Source: Streptomyces venezuelae
GTDB taxonomy: Bacteria > Actinomycetota > Actinomycetes > Streptomycetales > Streptomycetaceae
Direction: 5' to 3'
Length of the DNA stretch: 64,000 nucleotides
Assembly: GCF_008642335.1 (NCBI RefSeq)
Contig: NZ_CP029191.1
Location: 3,100,001-3,164,000, forward strand
The translations under genes and the position numbers were made by a program. The notes beneath the pieces were generated by a model. The model made no database searches, was not told the DNA's origin, and saw only the letters and a list, made by a program, of their open reading frames with translations. Shown here piece after piece: positions 34,197 through 43,550 of the stretch (position 1 is the first letter of the stretch; the number at the start of each line of letters is the position of its first letter).

Positions 34197-36290
34197 GTGA
34201 CCAGTCCGGCCGATCCCCCCATAGGCGGTGGCAGCGGCGAGGGCAAGAAGCTCAAGCTGCTCGCCGTGACCGCCTGTCCGACCGGCATCGCTCACACGTA
34301 CATGGCGGCCGAGAAGCTCTCGCAGGCCGCGGAGCGCCTCGGCATCGACATGAAGGTGGAGACGCAGGGCTCCATCGGGGCCGAGAACGTCCTGACTGAC
34401 AACGATGTCAGACAAGCCGACGGCATCATCATCGCTGCCGACAAGGACGTGGACCGCAGCCGGTTCACCGGTAAGCGTGTGCTGTCCGTCGGCGTCTCCG
34501 AGGGCATCAGCCGCCCCGAGCAGCTCATCGAGCAGGTGCGGAGCGCGCCCGTGCACGGTGGGGGTGCGGGCGGTGACTCCACTGCGGCGGCCGCGACGGG
34601 CGCAGGCGGCGGTCGGGAGCGGAGCGTCGCGTACAAGGCGCTGATGAACGGCGTCTCGTACATGATCCCGTTCGTCGTGGTCGGCGGGCTGCTGATCGCG
34701 ATCTCGCTGTCGCTCGGCGGGCACACCGACCCCAAGGGCGGGCTCGTCATTCCGGACGACTCGTTCTGGATGCACGTCAACCAGATCGGCACCATCGGGT
34801 TCACGCTGATGGTGCCGATCCTGTCGGGATACATCGCGTACGCCATCGGTGACCGGCCCGCGCTGGTGCCGGGCATGATCGGCGGCTGGATCGCGAACAC
34901 CGGAGAGCTGTACGACTCGAAGGCGGGCGCGGGTTTCATCGGCGCGATCGTCACCGGTTTCCTGGCCGGCTATCTGGTGCTGTGGATCAAGAAGGTCAAG
35001 GTCCCGAAGTTCGTTCAGCCGATCATGCCCATCATCGTGATTCCCATCATCGCGACGACCGCGCTCGGGCTGTTCTTCATCTACGTCATCGGCAAGCCCA
35101 TCTCGTGGGTCTTCGAGCATCTGACCAGCTGGCTCAGCGGGATGACGGGGACGAGTGCGATCCTGCTCGGCGCGATCCTCGGGCTGATGATCGCCTTCGA
35201 CATGGGCGGTCCCGTCAACAAGACGGCCTTCCTGTTCGGCGCGGGGCTCATCGCGACCGGCAACCAGACCGTCATGGGCATGTGCGCCGCGGCCATCCCG
35301 GTCATGCCCCTCGGGCAGGGCCTCGCGACGCTGCTCCGCAAGCGGCTCTACAGCGAGCAGGAACGGGAGACCGGGCTCGCCTCCTTGTTCATGGGCTTCT
35401 TCGGGATCTCCGAGGGGGCCATCCCGTTCGCCGCCGCGCGGCCCGCGCAGGTCATCCCCGCCAACATGCTCGGTGGCGCCGTCGCCGGTGCGATCGCCGG
35501 TATGGCGAGCGTGAAGGACGCGGTGCCGCACGGCGGGCCGATCGTGGCGGTGCTTGGCGCGGTCGGCGGGGTGCCGATGTTCTTCGTGGCCCTGGCCGTC
35601 GGTTCGGTCGTCACGGCGCTCACCACGGTGACGCTGGTCGATCTGAGCGAGCGCAAGCGGCGTGGGGCTCCCGTCGTCGACGCGCCGGGCGGGCACGGCG
35701 GCCTCGGCGGGCCCGAGCCGGTGCTCGCGGGGGTCGGTGCCACCGCGAGTGGCGCGGCCGTCGCCGCCGGGGACTCGCAGCGTCGGCCCGTGCAGGAGCA
35801 GCCCGCCGCGCCGGAGGGGAAGGAGCAGGCCGGTGACGTCCTCTCCGGGTATCTCACCCGGCGGACCGTCAAGGTCCAGCTGACCGCCGCCGACAAGGAA
35901 GCGGCCATCCGGGAGATGGCGGCGCTGCTCACCTCGACCGGCAAGGTCAACGATGTCGAGGAGCTCGTCCAAACCGCGCTGCGGCGCGAGGCGCAGGGCA
36001 CCACGGGGCTCGGCGAGGAGATCGCCATCCCGCACGCCAAGACGGACGCCGTGGACTCGCCGCTCGTCGGGTTCGCGCGGTCGTCGGAAGGCATCGAGTG
36101 GGGCTCGCTCGACGGTACGAAGGCGAAGCTGATCTTCATGATCTCCGTGCCGGAGGCGGCCGCGGGCGATGAGCACCTGCGGATCCTCGCGCTGCTCTCG
36201 CGGAAGTTGATGGACACCGGCTTCCGTGAGCGCCTTGAGGCGGCGCCGGACGACGCCGCCATCCTCGACGTGCTGCGTGAGGTCCAGTAG
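34197..36290 (+). CDS. fruA: Fructose-type PTS permease, IIB-IIC-IIA in one chain
   Basis: A 697-residue phosphotransferase-system permease that imports and phosphorylates a sugar, probably fructose. IIB comes first, with phosphocysteine Cys27 in AVTACPTGIAHTYMAAEKL. IIC, about residues 120-470, has multiple membrane segments and GGPVNKTAF. IIA is last, with phosphohistidine His613 in EEIAIPHAKTDAV. A Pro/Gly/Ala linker joins IIC to IIA. GTG at 34197 is preceded by AAGGAG at 6 nt. No fruK, fruR or general PTS gene is adjacent, unlike the usual fruRKA operon. The substrate is assigned by family only. Confidence 0.92.
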   Translation: MTSPADPPIGGGSGEGKKLKLLAVTACPTGIAHTYMAAEKLSQAAERLGIDMKVETQGSIGAENVLTDNDVRQADGIIIAADKDVDRSRFTGKRVLSVGVSEGISRPEQLIEQVRSAPVHGGGAGGDSTAAAATGAGGGRERSVAYKALMNGVSYMIPFVVVGGLLIAISLSLGGHTDPKGGLVIPDDSFWMHVNQIGTIGFTLMVPILSGYIAYAIGDRPALVPGMIGGWIANTGELYDSKAGAGFIGAIVTGFLAGYLVLWIKKVKVPKFVQPIMPIIVIPIIATTALGLFFIYVIGKPISWVFEHLTSWLSGMTGTSAILLGAILGLMIAFDMGGPVNKTAFLFGAGLIATGNQTVMGMCAAAIPVMPLGQGLATLLRKRLYSEQERETGLASLFMGFFGISEGAIPFAAARPAQVIPANMLGGAVAGAIAGMASVKDAVPHGGPIVAVLGAVGGVPMFFVALAVGSVVTALTTVTLVDLSERKRRGAPVVDAPGGHGGLGGPEPVLAGVGATASGAAVAAGDSQRRPVQEQPAAPEGKEQAGDVLSGYLTRRTVKVQLTAADKEAAIREMAALLTSTGKVNDVEELVQTALRREAQGTTGLGEEIAIPHAKTDAVDSPLVGFARSSEGIEWGSLDGTKAKLIFMISVPEAAAGDEHLRILALLSRKLMDTGFRERLEAAPDDAAILDVLREVQ

Positions 36291-36309
36291 GGGTTCCGAG
36301 TACGTGAAG

Positions 36310-36340
36310 GGGGCCCCGCACCTTTTCGGTGCGGGGCCCC
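36310..36340. terminator. Terminator between fruA and CDF gene
   Basis: A 13-bp perfect stem (36310-36322 with 36328-36340) and a 5-nt loop TTTTC, 20 nt after the fruA stop and 26 nt before the convergent CDF gene's stop. It probably works both ways; there is no U-tract. Confidence 0.8.
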
Positions 36341-36365
36341 GTCAACGTATGAGCAGCGCTCGGGC

Positions 36366-37325
36366 TCAGTGGCCGCCCGGCGACTTCGCCGGGTTCTCCC
36401 CCGCGGCTGCCGCCGACTCGCTGTAGATGTCCGGCTCGAGGTAGATCACGCGGGCGATCGGGACGGCGGCGCGGATGCGCTCCTCCGCTGCGTTGATCGC
36501 CGAGGCGACCTCGGCGGCCGTGTCGTCGTGCTGGACGGCGATCTTGGCGGCGACGAGCAGTTCCTCGGGGCCGAGGTGGAGCGTGCGCATGTGGATGACC
36601 TTGGTGACGGTGTCGCCGTCGACCACGGCCTTCTCGATCTCGGCGACCTCCTCCGTGCCCGCGGCCTCGCCGAGCAGCAGGGACTTGGTCTCCGCGGCCA
36701 GGATGATCGCGATCAGGATGAGCAGGACACCGATGCAGAGCGTGCCGATGCCGTCCCAGACACCGTCGCCGGTGGCCAGGGCGAGGCCGACGCCGCCGAG
36801 GGCGAGGATCAGGCCGACGAGCGCGCCGAGGTCCTCCAGGAGGACGACGGGCAGCTCGGGAGCCTTGGCGCGGCGCACGAACTGCGCCCAGCTGAGGGCG
36901 CCGCGCGTCTGGTTGGACTCCTTGATGGCCGTACGGAAGGAGAAGCCCTCCGCGATGATCGCGAAGACCAGGACACCGACGGGCCAGTACCAGTGCTCCA
37001 GCTCGTGCGGGTCCTTGATCTTCTCGTAGCCCTCGTAGATCGCGAACATGCCGCCGACCGAGAAGAGGACGATGGAGACGAGGAAGGCGTAGATGTAGCG
37101 CTCGCGGCCGTAGCCGAACGGGTGCTGCGGGGTCGCCTCGCGCTGCGCCTTCTTGCCGCCGAGGAGCAGCAGGCCCTGGTTGCCGGAGTCGGCGAGCGAG
37201 TGGACGCTCTCGGCGAGCATCGACGACGAGCCGCTGAAGATGAACGCGACGAACTTCGCCACCGCGATCGCGAGGTTCGCGGCGAGTGCCGCGACAATCG
37301 CCTTTGTTCCGCCTGACGCGCTCAT
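36366..37325 (-). CDS. Cation diffusion facilitator (CDF) metal transporter
   Basis: A 319-residue inner-membrane cation/proton antiporter of the CDF family with six hydrophobic segments. Metal-site residues appear in TM2 (ESVHSLADSGNQ, HxxxD) and TM5 (LLEDLGALVGL, ExxxD-like, with Asp/Glu where many members have His). FGYGRERYIYAFLVSIVLFSVGG is typical of the branch related to SLC30A9. The C-terminal cytosolic domain (DTVTKVIHMRTLHLGPEELLVAAKIAV) is present. Zn, Mn, Fe and other divalent ions are possible. ATG at 37325; it is followed on the other side by manA, 108 bp upstream. Confidence 0.9.
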   Translation of the reverse strand: MSASGGTKAIVAALAANLAIAVAKFVAFIFSGSSSMLAESVHSLADSGNQGLLLLGGKKAQREATPQHPFGYGRERYIYAFLVSIVLFSVGGMFAIYEGYEKIKDPHELEHWYWPVGVLVFAIIAEGFSFRTAIKESNQTRGALSWAQFVRRAKAPELPVVLLEDLGALVGLILALGGVGLALATGDGVWDGIGTLCIGVLLILIAIILAAETKSLLLGEAAGTEEVAEIEKAVVDGDTVTKVIHMRTLHLGPEELLVAAKIAVQHDDTAAEVASAINAAEERIRAAVPIARVIYLEPDIYSESAAAAGENPAKSPGGH

Positions 37326-37432
37326 GAGTGCGGGGTGTCCCTTCGCCTTCGTACGTATCGACCCTGTGGGGGCGGGGCTTTGCCCGCCCTTTGCGGTGGG
37401 TCATTGTTGCAGCACGGGAGGGCGGTGGTGCG

Positions 37433-38584
37433 TCAGGCCACCACAGTGGCCCGGAAAACCGTGCCGTCGCCGGACACTTCGGCCTTTTCGCCCGCGGGGA
37501 CGAATGCGGACTGACCGGGCGTCAGGGTCAGTTCGCCGGCCCGGACCGTGCCCGCCGTGCAGAGCAGGATCTGCGGGGTGGCGGCGGTGAGGTCGTGCGG
37601 GGCGGTGCCTTCGGGCAGGACGAAGCGGGAGAGGCGGAACTCGTCGATGGGGGTCTCGTAGACCTCTTCGCCGTCGGGGGACGCCTCGGGGCGCAGCACG
37701 CCGGGGTCGGTCGCCTCGAAGCGGACGATGCGCAGGAGTTCGGGGACGTCGACGTGCTTGGGGGTGAGGCCGCAGCGCAGGACGTTGTCGCTGTTGGCCA
37801 TGATCTCGACGCCGAGGCCGTCGAGGTAGGCGTGCGGGACGCCGGCGCCGAGGAACAGGGCCTCACCGGGCTGCAGCCGGACGTGGTTGAGGAGCATCGC
37901 CGCGATGACGCCGGGGTCGCCGGGGTAGTGGTGGGCGATGCCCGCGTACGGCTCGTAGGCGCCGCCGATGCGTTGGGCGGCGGCCGTGACCTCGGTGACC
38001 GTCTCGGCCATCTCTTCGGGGTCGGCGGTCAGCACGGCCGTCAGGACCTCGCGCAGGGCGGCCTCTTCGGGCTGGGCGCGCAGCAGGTCGACGTACGGCT
38101 TGAGGGAGTCGACCTCCAGGGCCTCCAGGAGGTCGGCGGTCTCGGCGGGCGGGCGGAAGCCGCAGAGGCCGTCGAACGGCGTGAGGGCGCAGATCAGTTC
38201 GGGCTTGTGGTTCGCGTCCTTGTAGTTTCGGTTCGGGGCGTCGACGGGGACACCGCGGTTCTCCTCGTCCGCGTACCCCTCCTTGGCCTGCGCGAGGTCG
38301 GGGTGGACCTGGAGGGAGAGCGGGGCGCCGGCGGCGAGGAGCTTGAGGAGGAAGGGCAGGCGCGGGCCGAACTTGGCGGCCGCCGCCGTGCCGAGCTCGC
38401 GCTCCGGGTCCGCGTCGATGACCTCGTTCAGCGCGCCGCGCTCGGTGCGCGAGGGCGCGCCGGGGTGGGCGCCCATCCACATCTCGGCCTGCGGTTCACC
38501 GCTCGGTTCGGCGCCGATGAGCTCGGCGATGGCGGTGGTGGAGCCCCAGGCGTAGGGGCGGATGGTGTTGGTGAGGCGGTCCAC
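37433..38584 (-). CDS. manA: Mannose-6-phosphate isomerase, class I
   Basis: A 383-residue type I phosphomannose isomerase interconverting fructose-6-P and mannose-6-P, the entry to GDP-mannose. Zn-site segments include LSLQVHPDLAQAKEGYADE, AEMWMGAHPGAPS and NHKPELICAL; the cupin region LNHVRLQPGEALFLGAGVPHAYLDGLGVEIMANSDNVLR follows. GTG at 38584 with GGGAGAG upstream. It belongs with the SIS gene, Trm112 and manB on the same strand, the order seen in mycobacteria (Rv3255c-Rv3257c). Confidence 0.95.
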   Translation of the reverse strand: MDRLTNTIRPYAWGSTTAIAELIGAEPSGEPQAEMWMGAHPGAPSRTERGALNEVIDADPERELGTAAAAKFGPRLPFLLKLLAAGAPLSLQVHPDLAQAKEGYADEENRGVPVDAPNRNYKDANHKPELICALTPFDGLCGFRPPAETADLLEALEVDSLKPYVDLLRAQPEEAALREVLTAVLTADPEEMAETVTEVTAAAQRIGGAYEPYAGIAHHYPGDPGVIAAMLLNHVRLQPGEALFLGAGVPHAYLDGLGVEIMANSDNVLRCGLTPKHVDVPELLRIVRFEATDPGVLRPEASPDGEEVYETPIDEFRLSRFVLPEGTAPHDLTAATPQILLCTAGTVRAGELTLTPGQSAFVPAGEKAEVSGDGTVFRATVVA

Positions 38585-38652
38585 GGAGGGGCTCTCCCTT
38601 GCTTACTGCTGCGTACGCGAGTGCTGAAGTGCGGCGGTGACCGGCGCTGGGG

Positions 38653-39852
38653 TCATGATTCGTGCCCCGGGGCGAGCGCCAGGTAAACGGCGGCGAAATC
38701 CGTGACGGCGATCAGCTCCGCGAGGGCTTCCAGTTCGTCGTCGGCCTCCGGTTCGAGCTCGCTGAGGGCGACGTCGTGGCCGTGTGCCAGTTCGCGGGCG
38801 GCGGGGGCCGCGGTGAGGCCACCCGCGTCGGTCGGGCGGTCGCGGAGCAGCACCACGCGCGGGCGGAGTGCCGCCGGGTCGTCGACGCGGTCGCGGAAGA
38901 AGTCGTCGGTGTCGTCGCCGCCTGTCGGGGTGCCCGCGAGGACGGCGCCGTGCGCGGGGAGCGCCTCGGGCAGTTCGGCGGCGAGCGCGGCGTGCCCGGC
39001 GAGTTCGGCGAGGGTGGCGGCGAAGCGGCGGCCCGCCGCTCCCGCGGACTGGCCCTCCGTCCAGATCAGCGGGAGCGCCTCGGTGAGTTCGGCGGCGAGC
39101 GTCTTGGCGGGGTTGCTGTACGTCGCGATGGCGGGCCCGCAGCGTTCGGCGACGTGGTCGAGGCGGTCGGCGACCTTCTGCAGGGCGTCGACGGGGGCGG
39201 CGACCAGGCCGGTGCGGTCCAGGAGGACGAGGAGCGGGACGAGGAGGGCCCACAGGGTGCCGGGGGCGCCGGGCGCGGCCTCGTCCTCGACACGCCGCGC
39301 CTCGTACGACGCGGAGCCCCGGGTCGCCGCGTCGTTGGCGCCTTCGTACGCGCCGTAGGGCGAGGTCGCCAGGGGCACGGTGAGGCCGTGGCTGCCCTCC
39401 ACGCTCTCGGCGAGCGGGGTGCGGGCGGGGGCGACGGCGACGACGGTGCAGCCGCGGCGGTAGGCCTGCTCGGCGAGGAGCGAGAGGCCGGGTTCGGTGC
39501 CGTCGGGGGTGGCGATGAGCAGCAGGTCGACGGGGCCGATCCAGCCGGGCAGCGCCCAGCGCAGGGCGCCGGCGGCGGGTGCGACGCCGGTCGGGGCCAG
39601 CCGGATGACGGGGCAGGCCGAGCCGACGAGGCCGTCGAGGAGGTCGGCGACGCAGGCGGCGGCGGTGCCCGGGCCCGCGATGAGGACGGCGCGGGGGCGG
39701 CCGTCGGGCTTGAGCTCCGTCAGCCCCGCCTCCGCGGCGTGCCGGACGGCGGTGCGGACGCGGGCGCCTGCCTCCGCCGCGCCGCGGAGCAGTCCGCGGC
39801 GGTCGGCGCGGGCGAGCGCCTCGGGGTCGTCGAGCTGCGACTCGTCGAGCAT
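38653..39852 (-). CDS. SIS-domain protein, sugar isomerase-like
   Basis: A 399-residue protein related to bifunctional phosphoglucose/phosphomannose isomerases. It has an N-terminal SIS fold (RAVLIAGPGTAAACVADLL, DLLLIATPDGTEPGLSLLAEQAYRRGCTVVAVAP) and a C-terminal half with GPAIATYSNPAKTLAAELTEALPLIWTEG. The chain is Ala-rich and the usual catalytic residues are not obvious, so activity is uncertain. It lies between manA and manB; a regulatory or isomerase role in mannose metabolism is inferred. ATG at 39852. Confidence 0.85.
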   Translation of the reverse strand: MLDESQLDDPEALARADRRGLLRGAAEAGARVRTAVRHAAEAGLTELKPDGRPRAVLIAGPGTAAACVADLLDGLVGSACPVIRLAPTGVAPAAGALRWALPGWIGPVDLLLIATPDGTEPGLSLLAEQAYRRGCTVVAVAPARTPLAESVEGSHGLTVPLATSPYGAYEGANDAATRGSASYEARRVEDEAAPGAPGTLWALLVPLLVLLDRTGLVAAPVDALQKVADRLDHVAERCGPAIATYSNPAKTLAAELTEALPLIWTEGQSAGAAGRRFAATLAELAGHAALAAELPEALPAHGAVLAGTPTGGDDTDDFFRDRVDDPAALRPRVVLLRDRPTDAGGLTAAPAARELAHGHDVALSELEPEADDELEALAELIAVTDFAAVYLALAPGHES

Positions 39853-39930
39853 GGGGTCAGGTCTCCGATCGCGGGGCGCGGCTTCCTGCGGGTGCCGGTC
39901 GGTGACCGGCGGGTGGCGCGGGCGCCGGCG

Positions 39931-40107
39931 CTATGCGGGGCGGCGTGCCTCGTCGACGAGGAGTACGGGGATGCCGTCGCGGACCGGGTAGGCGAGGCCG
40001 CACTCCTTGGCGTCCGCCGTGCAGACCAGCTCGGTCTCCGTCTCCTTGAGGGGCGCGTGGCAGGCCGGGCAGGCGAGGATCTCCAGGAGGCCGGCTTCGA
40101 GCGGCAT
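39931..40107 (-). CDS. Trm112-family zinc-binding protein
   Basis: A 58-residue protein beginning [20 protein letters not shown] and ending [19 protein letters not shown]. Its CPAC pair and the later [10 protein letters not shown] give a four-Cys zinc site, and the IPVLL(V)DEA ending marks the UPF0434/Trm112 family, which supports methyltransferases or stays uncharacterised. It is short and easily missed. ATG at 40107; it lies 78 bp before the SIS gene and 199 bp after manB on the same strand. Confidence 0.85.
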   Translation of the reverse strand: MPLEAGLLEILACPACHAPLKETETELVCTADAKECGLAYPVRDGIPVLLVDEARRPA

Positions 40108-40306
40108 GGGGTGGGTCCCTTCGAACGGATGTGATGGATGGTGCGCCGCGTGGTGCTCTGCTGCCGCGGGGTGTTCGCGCGCGGTGGTCCGCCGGGAACC
40201 GCGCGACCGCGCCGCCGCCGCGCAGGATGCGGCCTGATCAGCCTACCTCCGTGCGGGGCGGGGCGTGGGGGTCCCGCGGGGTCCCGGGGGACCCTCGTGG
40301 TGGGCG

Positions 40307-41671
40307 TCAGCCGCGGATGATCGCCAGCGCCTCGTCCCGCACCTTGGCCATCGTGGTCTCGTCGCGTGCCTCCACGTTCAGGCGCAGCAGGGGCTCGGTG
40401 TTCGACGCGCGTACGTTGAACCACCAGTCGGCGGCGGTGACGGTGAGGCCGTCGAGCTCGTCGAGGGTCACGCCGTCCTGGTCCGCGTACGCCGTCTTGA
40501 TCGCGGCGAGGCGGGCGGTCTGGTCGTCGACGGTGGAGTTGATCTCGCCGGAGCCCGCGTACCGGTCGTACTGGGCGACGAGTCCGGAGAGCGGGCCTTC
40601 CTGGCCGCCGAGGGCCGCGAGGACGTGGAGCGCGGCGAGCATGCCGGTGTCCGCGTTCCAGAAGTCCTTGAAGTAGTAGTGCGCGGAGTGCTCGCCGCCG
40701 AAGATCGCGCCGGTCCTGGCCATCTCCGCCTTGATGAAGGAGTGGCCCACGCGCGTGCGGACCGGCGTGCCGCCGTTCTCCTTGACGACCTCCGGGACCG
40801 ACCAGGAGGTGATGAGGTTGTGGATGACCGTGCCCTTGCCGCCGTGCTTGGCGAGCTCGCGGGAGGCGACCAGGGCGGTGATGGCCGACGGGGAGACCGG
40901 GTCGCCGTTCTCGTCGACGACGAAGCAGCGGTCCGCGTCGCCGTCGAAGGCGATGCCGAGGTCGGCGCCCTCCTCGCGGACCCGCTGCTGCAGGTCCACG
41001 ATGTTGGCCGGGTCCAGCGGGTTGGCCTCGTGGTTGGGGAAGGTGCCGTCGAGCTCGAAGTACATCGGCACGAGGTGGAGGGGCAGGCCTTCGAAGACGG
41101 TGGGGACCGTGTGGCCGCCCATGCCGTTGCCCGCGTCGACGACGACCTTGAGGGGGCGGATGGCGGTGAGGTCGACGAGGCCGCGCAGGTGGGCGGCGTA
41201 GTCGGTGAGGGTGTCGCGCTGGGTGACGGTGCCGGGGGTCGCCGCGGACTCGGGGGCCCCGGAGTCGCGCCAGCGCTCCACGAGGGCGCGGATCTCGGCG
41301 AGTCCGGTGTCCTGGCCGACGGGGGCGGCGCCGGCCCGGCACATCTTGATGCCGTTGTACTGGGCGGGGTTGTGCGACGCGGTGAACATCGCGCCCGGCA
41401 GGTTCAGCGCGCCCGACGCGTAGTACAGCTGGTCCGTCGAGCAGAGCCCGATCTCCGTGACGTCGACGCCGAGGGCGGCGGCGCCGCGCGCGAAGGCCCG
41501 CGAGAGGCCCGGCGACGAGGGGCGCATGTCGTGGCCGACGACGATCGCGTCCGCCACCGTGACCTTCGCGAAGGCCGCCCCGAACAGCTCGGCGAGCGAC
41601 TCGTCCCACTGGTCCGGGACCACCCCGCGGACGTCGTACGCCTTCACGATCTGGGACAGATCAGCAGTCAC
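40307..41671 (-). CDS. manB: Phosphomannomutase/phosphoglucomutase
   Basis: A 454-residue alpha-D-phosphohexomutase converting mannose-6-P to mannose-1-P (and probably glucose phosphates). Catalytic phosphoserine Ser99 is in MFTASHNPAQYNG, the Mg loop is AFDGDADRC, the sugar-binding loop FGGEHSAHYYF, and the phosphate loop RASNTEPLLRLN. A TTG two codons upstream (41677) abuts the Shine-Dalgarno GAGAGGG with no spacing, while GTG at 41671 has a 6-nt spacing, so GTG is chosen. It is the first of the leftward manB-Trm112-SIS-manA series. Confidence 0.95.
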   Translation of the reverse strand: MTADLSQIVKAYDVRGVVPDQWDESLAELFGAAFAKVTVADAIVVGHDMRPSSPGLSRAFARGAAALGVDVTEIGLCSTDQLYYASGALNLPGAMFTASHNPAQYNGIKMCRAGAAPVGQDTGLAEIRALVERWRDSGAPESAATPGTVTQRDTLTDYAAHLRGLVDLTAIRPLKVVVDAGNGMGGHTVPTVFEGLPLHLVPMYFELDGTFPNHEANPLDPANIVDLQQRVREEGADLGIAFDGDADRCFVVDENGDPVSPSAITALVASRELAKHGGKGTVIHNLITSWSVPEVVKENGGTPVRTRVGHSFIKAEMARTGAIFGGEHSAHYYFKDFWNADTGMLAALHVLAALGGQEGPLSGLVAQYDRYAGSGEINSTVDDQTARLAAIKTAYADQDGVTLDELDGLTVTAADWWFNVRASNTEPLLRLNVEARDETTMAKVRDEALAIIRG

Positions 41672-41800
41672 GGCCAACCCTCTCTGCAGGTTCTGCGAGT
41701 TCAGCGCGTACGGAGAGTCCTCCGCGCATCACAAAACTACCCGCTGACGCCGACAGCGGGCCGGGGCCCGGCCACGGACACCCGCCCGGACACGGACACC

Positions 41801-43417
41801 TCACGGCAGCATCCAGCCGAGGACGGCCGTGCTCTGCCCCACGACGATCAGGCACATCACCAGGAGCAGGCCGAGGCTCCACGGCAGCACCTTGCGCAGC
41901 AGGTCGCCCTCCTTGCCCGCGAGTCCGACGGCGGCGCACGCGATCGTCAGGTTCTGCGGCGAGATCATCTTGCCGAGGACGCCGCCGGAGCTGTTGGCTG
42001 CGGCGAGGAGTTCCGGGGAGAGTCCGGACTGCTGGGCGGCCGTCACCTGGAGGGCGCCGAACAGGGCGTTGGCGGAGGTGTCGGAGCCGGTCACCGCGAC
42101 GCCGAACCAGCCGAGAACAGGGGACAAGAAGGCGAGTCCCGCGCCGGCGGCCGCTACGTAGTGCCCGATCGTGGCGGCCTGTCCGGAGAGGTTCATGACG
42201 TACGCGAGAGCAAGCACGGACGTCACGGTGAGGATCGCGAAGCGCAGTTCATGGACGGTGGCCATCCATTCGCGTACCGCCACGCGCGCGTGCACCCCGA
42301 TGACGGCGGCGGTGCCCACACCCGCGAGCAGCACCAGCGTCCCGCCCGTGGACACCAGCGGCAGCGAGAAGACGTTTCCGGCGACGGGGTCGCCCGAGGG
42401 GTCGGCGACGTTCAGGAAGGGCCAGTCGAAGGTGCGGGTCGCCTTCGCGAGGACGTCCTTGACGGCGGGGATCTGGGCGAGGGAGAAGACGGTGACGATG
42501 AGGGCGTACGGGGCGTAGGCGCGCAGCACTTCGGGGCGCGGGTCGTCCTGGTCGAGGTCTTCGCTGCGCGCACCGGTGAGGACCGCGGCGCGGACGGGTT
42601 CGGCGGCGGGCCTGCGCGCGTGCGGCACGGCCATGAGCGCGCCGGCGCCCGCCAGGGCCGCGCCGATGTCGGCGAGCTGGGCGGAGACGAAGTTGGATGC
42701 CGCGAACTGCGCGACGGCGAAGGCGGACCCGCAGGCGAGGGCGGGCACCCAGGTCTCGCGCAGCCCGCGCCGCCCGTCGACGAGGACCACCAGGAGCAGC
42801 GGCACGACCAGGGCGAGGAGGGGTGTCTGGCGGCCGACGACCGTGGCGACGGTGTCGAGGGGCAGGCCCGTCACCTGGGCCAGCGTCACCACGGGGGTGC
42901 CCATGGCGCCGAAGGCGACGGGCGCGGTGTTGGCGACGAGGGCGACGACGGCGGCGCGCACCGGGTCGAAGCCGAGGGCGACGAGCATGACGGCGCTGAT
43001 CGCGACGGGTGCCCCGAAACCGGCGAGCGCCTCCAGGAGCGCGCCGAAGCAGAAGGCCACGACGAGTGCCTGGATGCGGGGGTCGTCGGAGAGCCTGCCG
43101 AAGGAGCGGCGCAGGATGTCGAAGTGCCGGGTGCGGACCGTCATGCGGTACACCCACAGGGCGTTGACGACGATCCACAGGATGGGGAAGAGCCCGAAGA
43201 CGGCCCCTTGGGCGGCGCTGGAGGCGGTCTGGCCGAGCGGCATGCCGTACGCGAGCCAGGCGACGAGGACGGCGACGGCGAGGCCGATGAGTCCGGCCCT
43301 GTGGGCTTTCATGCGGACGGCGCCGAGGAGGACGAGGACGGTCAGGAGGGGCAGGGTCGCGACGAGGGCGGACAGGCCGAGCGAGTCGGCCACGGGCTCC
43401 AGTTGCTGCACGAACAC
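41801..43417 (-). CDS. L-lactate permease family transporter
   Basis: A 538-residue LctP-family permease for lactate or related 2-hydroxyacids, with about 12-14 hydrophobic segments. Family segments include GLFPILWIVVNALWVYRMTV, FCFGALLEALAGFGAPVAISAVML, GAMGTPVVTLAQVTGLP, and GWFGVAVTGSDTSANALFGALQ with AANSSGGVLGKMISPQNLTIA. GTG at 43417 is preceded by GGGAGGCG. No lactate dehydrogenase (lldD/lutABC) is adjacent, and the gene sits between manB and DUF3499, which are neighbours in mycobacteria (from memory), suggesting an insertion. Confidence 0.92.
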   Translation of the reverse strand: MFVQQLEPVADSLGLSALVATLPLLTVLVLLGAVRMKAHRAGLIGLAVAVLVAWLAYGMPLGQTASSAAQGAVFGLFPILWIVVNALWVYRMTVRTRHFDILRRSFGRLSDDPRIQALVVAFCFGALLEALAGFGAPVAISAVMLVALGFDPVRAAVVALVANTAPVAFGAMGTPVVTLAQVTGLPLDTVATVVGRQTPLLALVVPLLLVVLVDGRRGLRETWVPALACGSAFAVAQFAASNFVSAQLADIGAALAGAGALMAVPHARRPAAEPVRAAVLTGARSEDLDQDDPRPEVLRAYAPYALIVTVFSLAQIPAVKDVLAKATRTFDWPFLNVADPSGDPVAGNVFSLPLVSTGGTLVLLAGVGTAAVIGVHARVAVREWMATVHELRFAILTVTSVLALAYVMNLSGQAATIGHYVAAAGAGLAFLSPVLGWFGVAVTGSDTSANALFGALQVTAAQQSGLSPELLAAANSSGGVLGKMISPQNLTIACAAVGLAGKEGDLLRKVLPWSLGLLLVMCLIVVGQSTAVLGWMLP

Positions 43418-43550
43418 AGGACGCCTCCCGGCTGTGGGGTGGCGAAATCCTCAGGGCCGGGTCGAAGGCGCGTCAACGATGCGGACGGAGAAGATCCGGT
43501 GAAGGGCGCGGAGGGAGAGCCCCGGGTGGAGAGCCCCGAGTGGGAGGGGC

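Noticed and set aside
41672..41677. TTG start for manB two codons upstream
   Set aside because: It directly abuts the Shine-Dalgarno GAGAGGG, leaving no spacing; GTG 41671 has the normal 6 nt.
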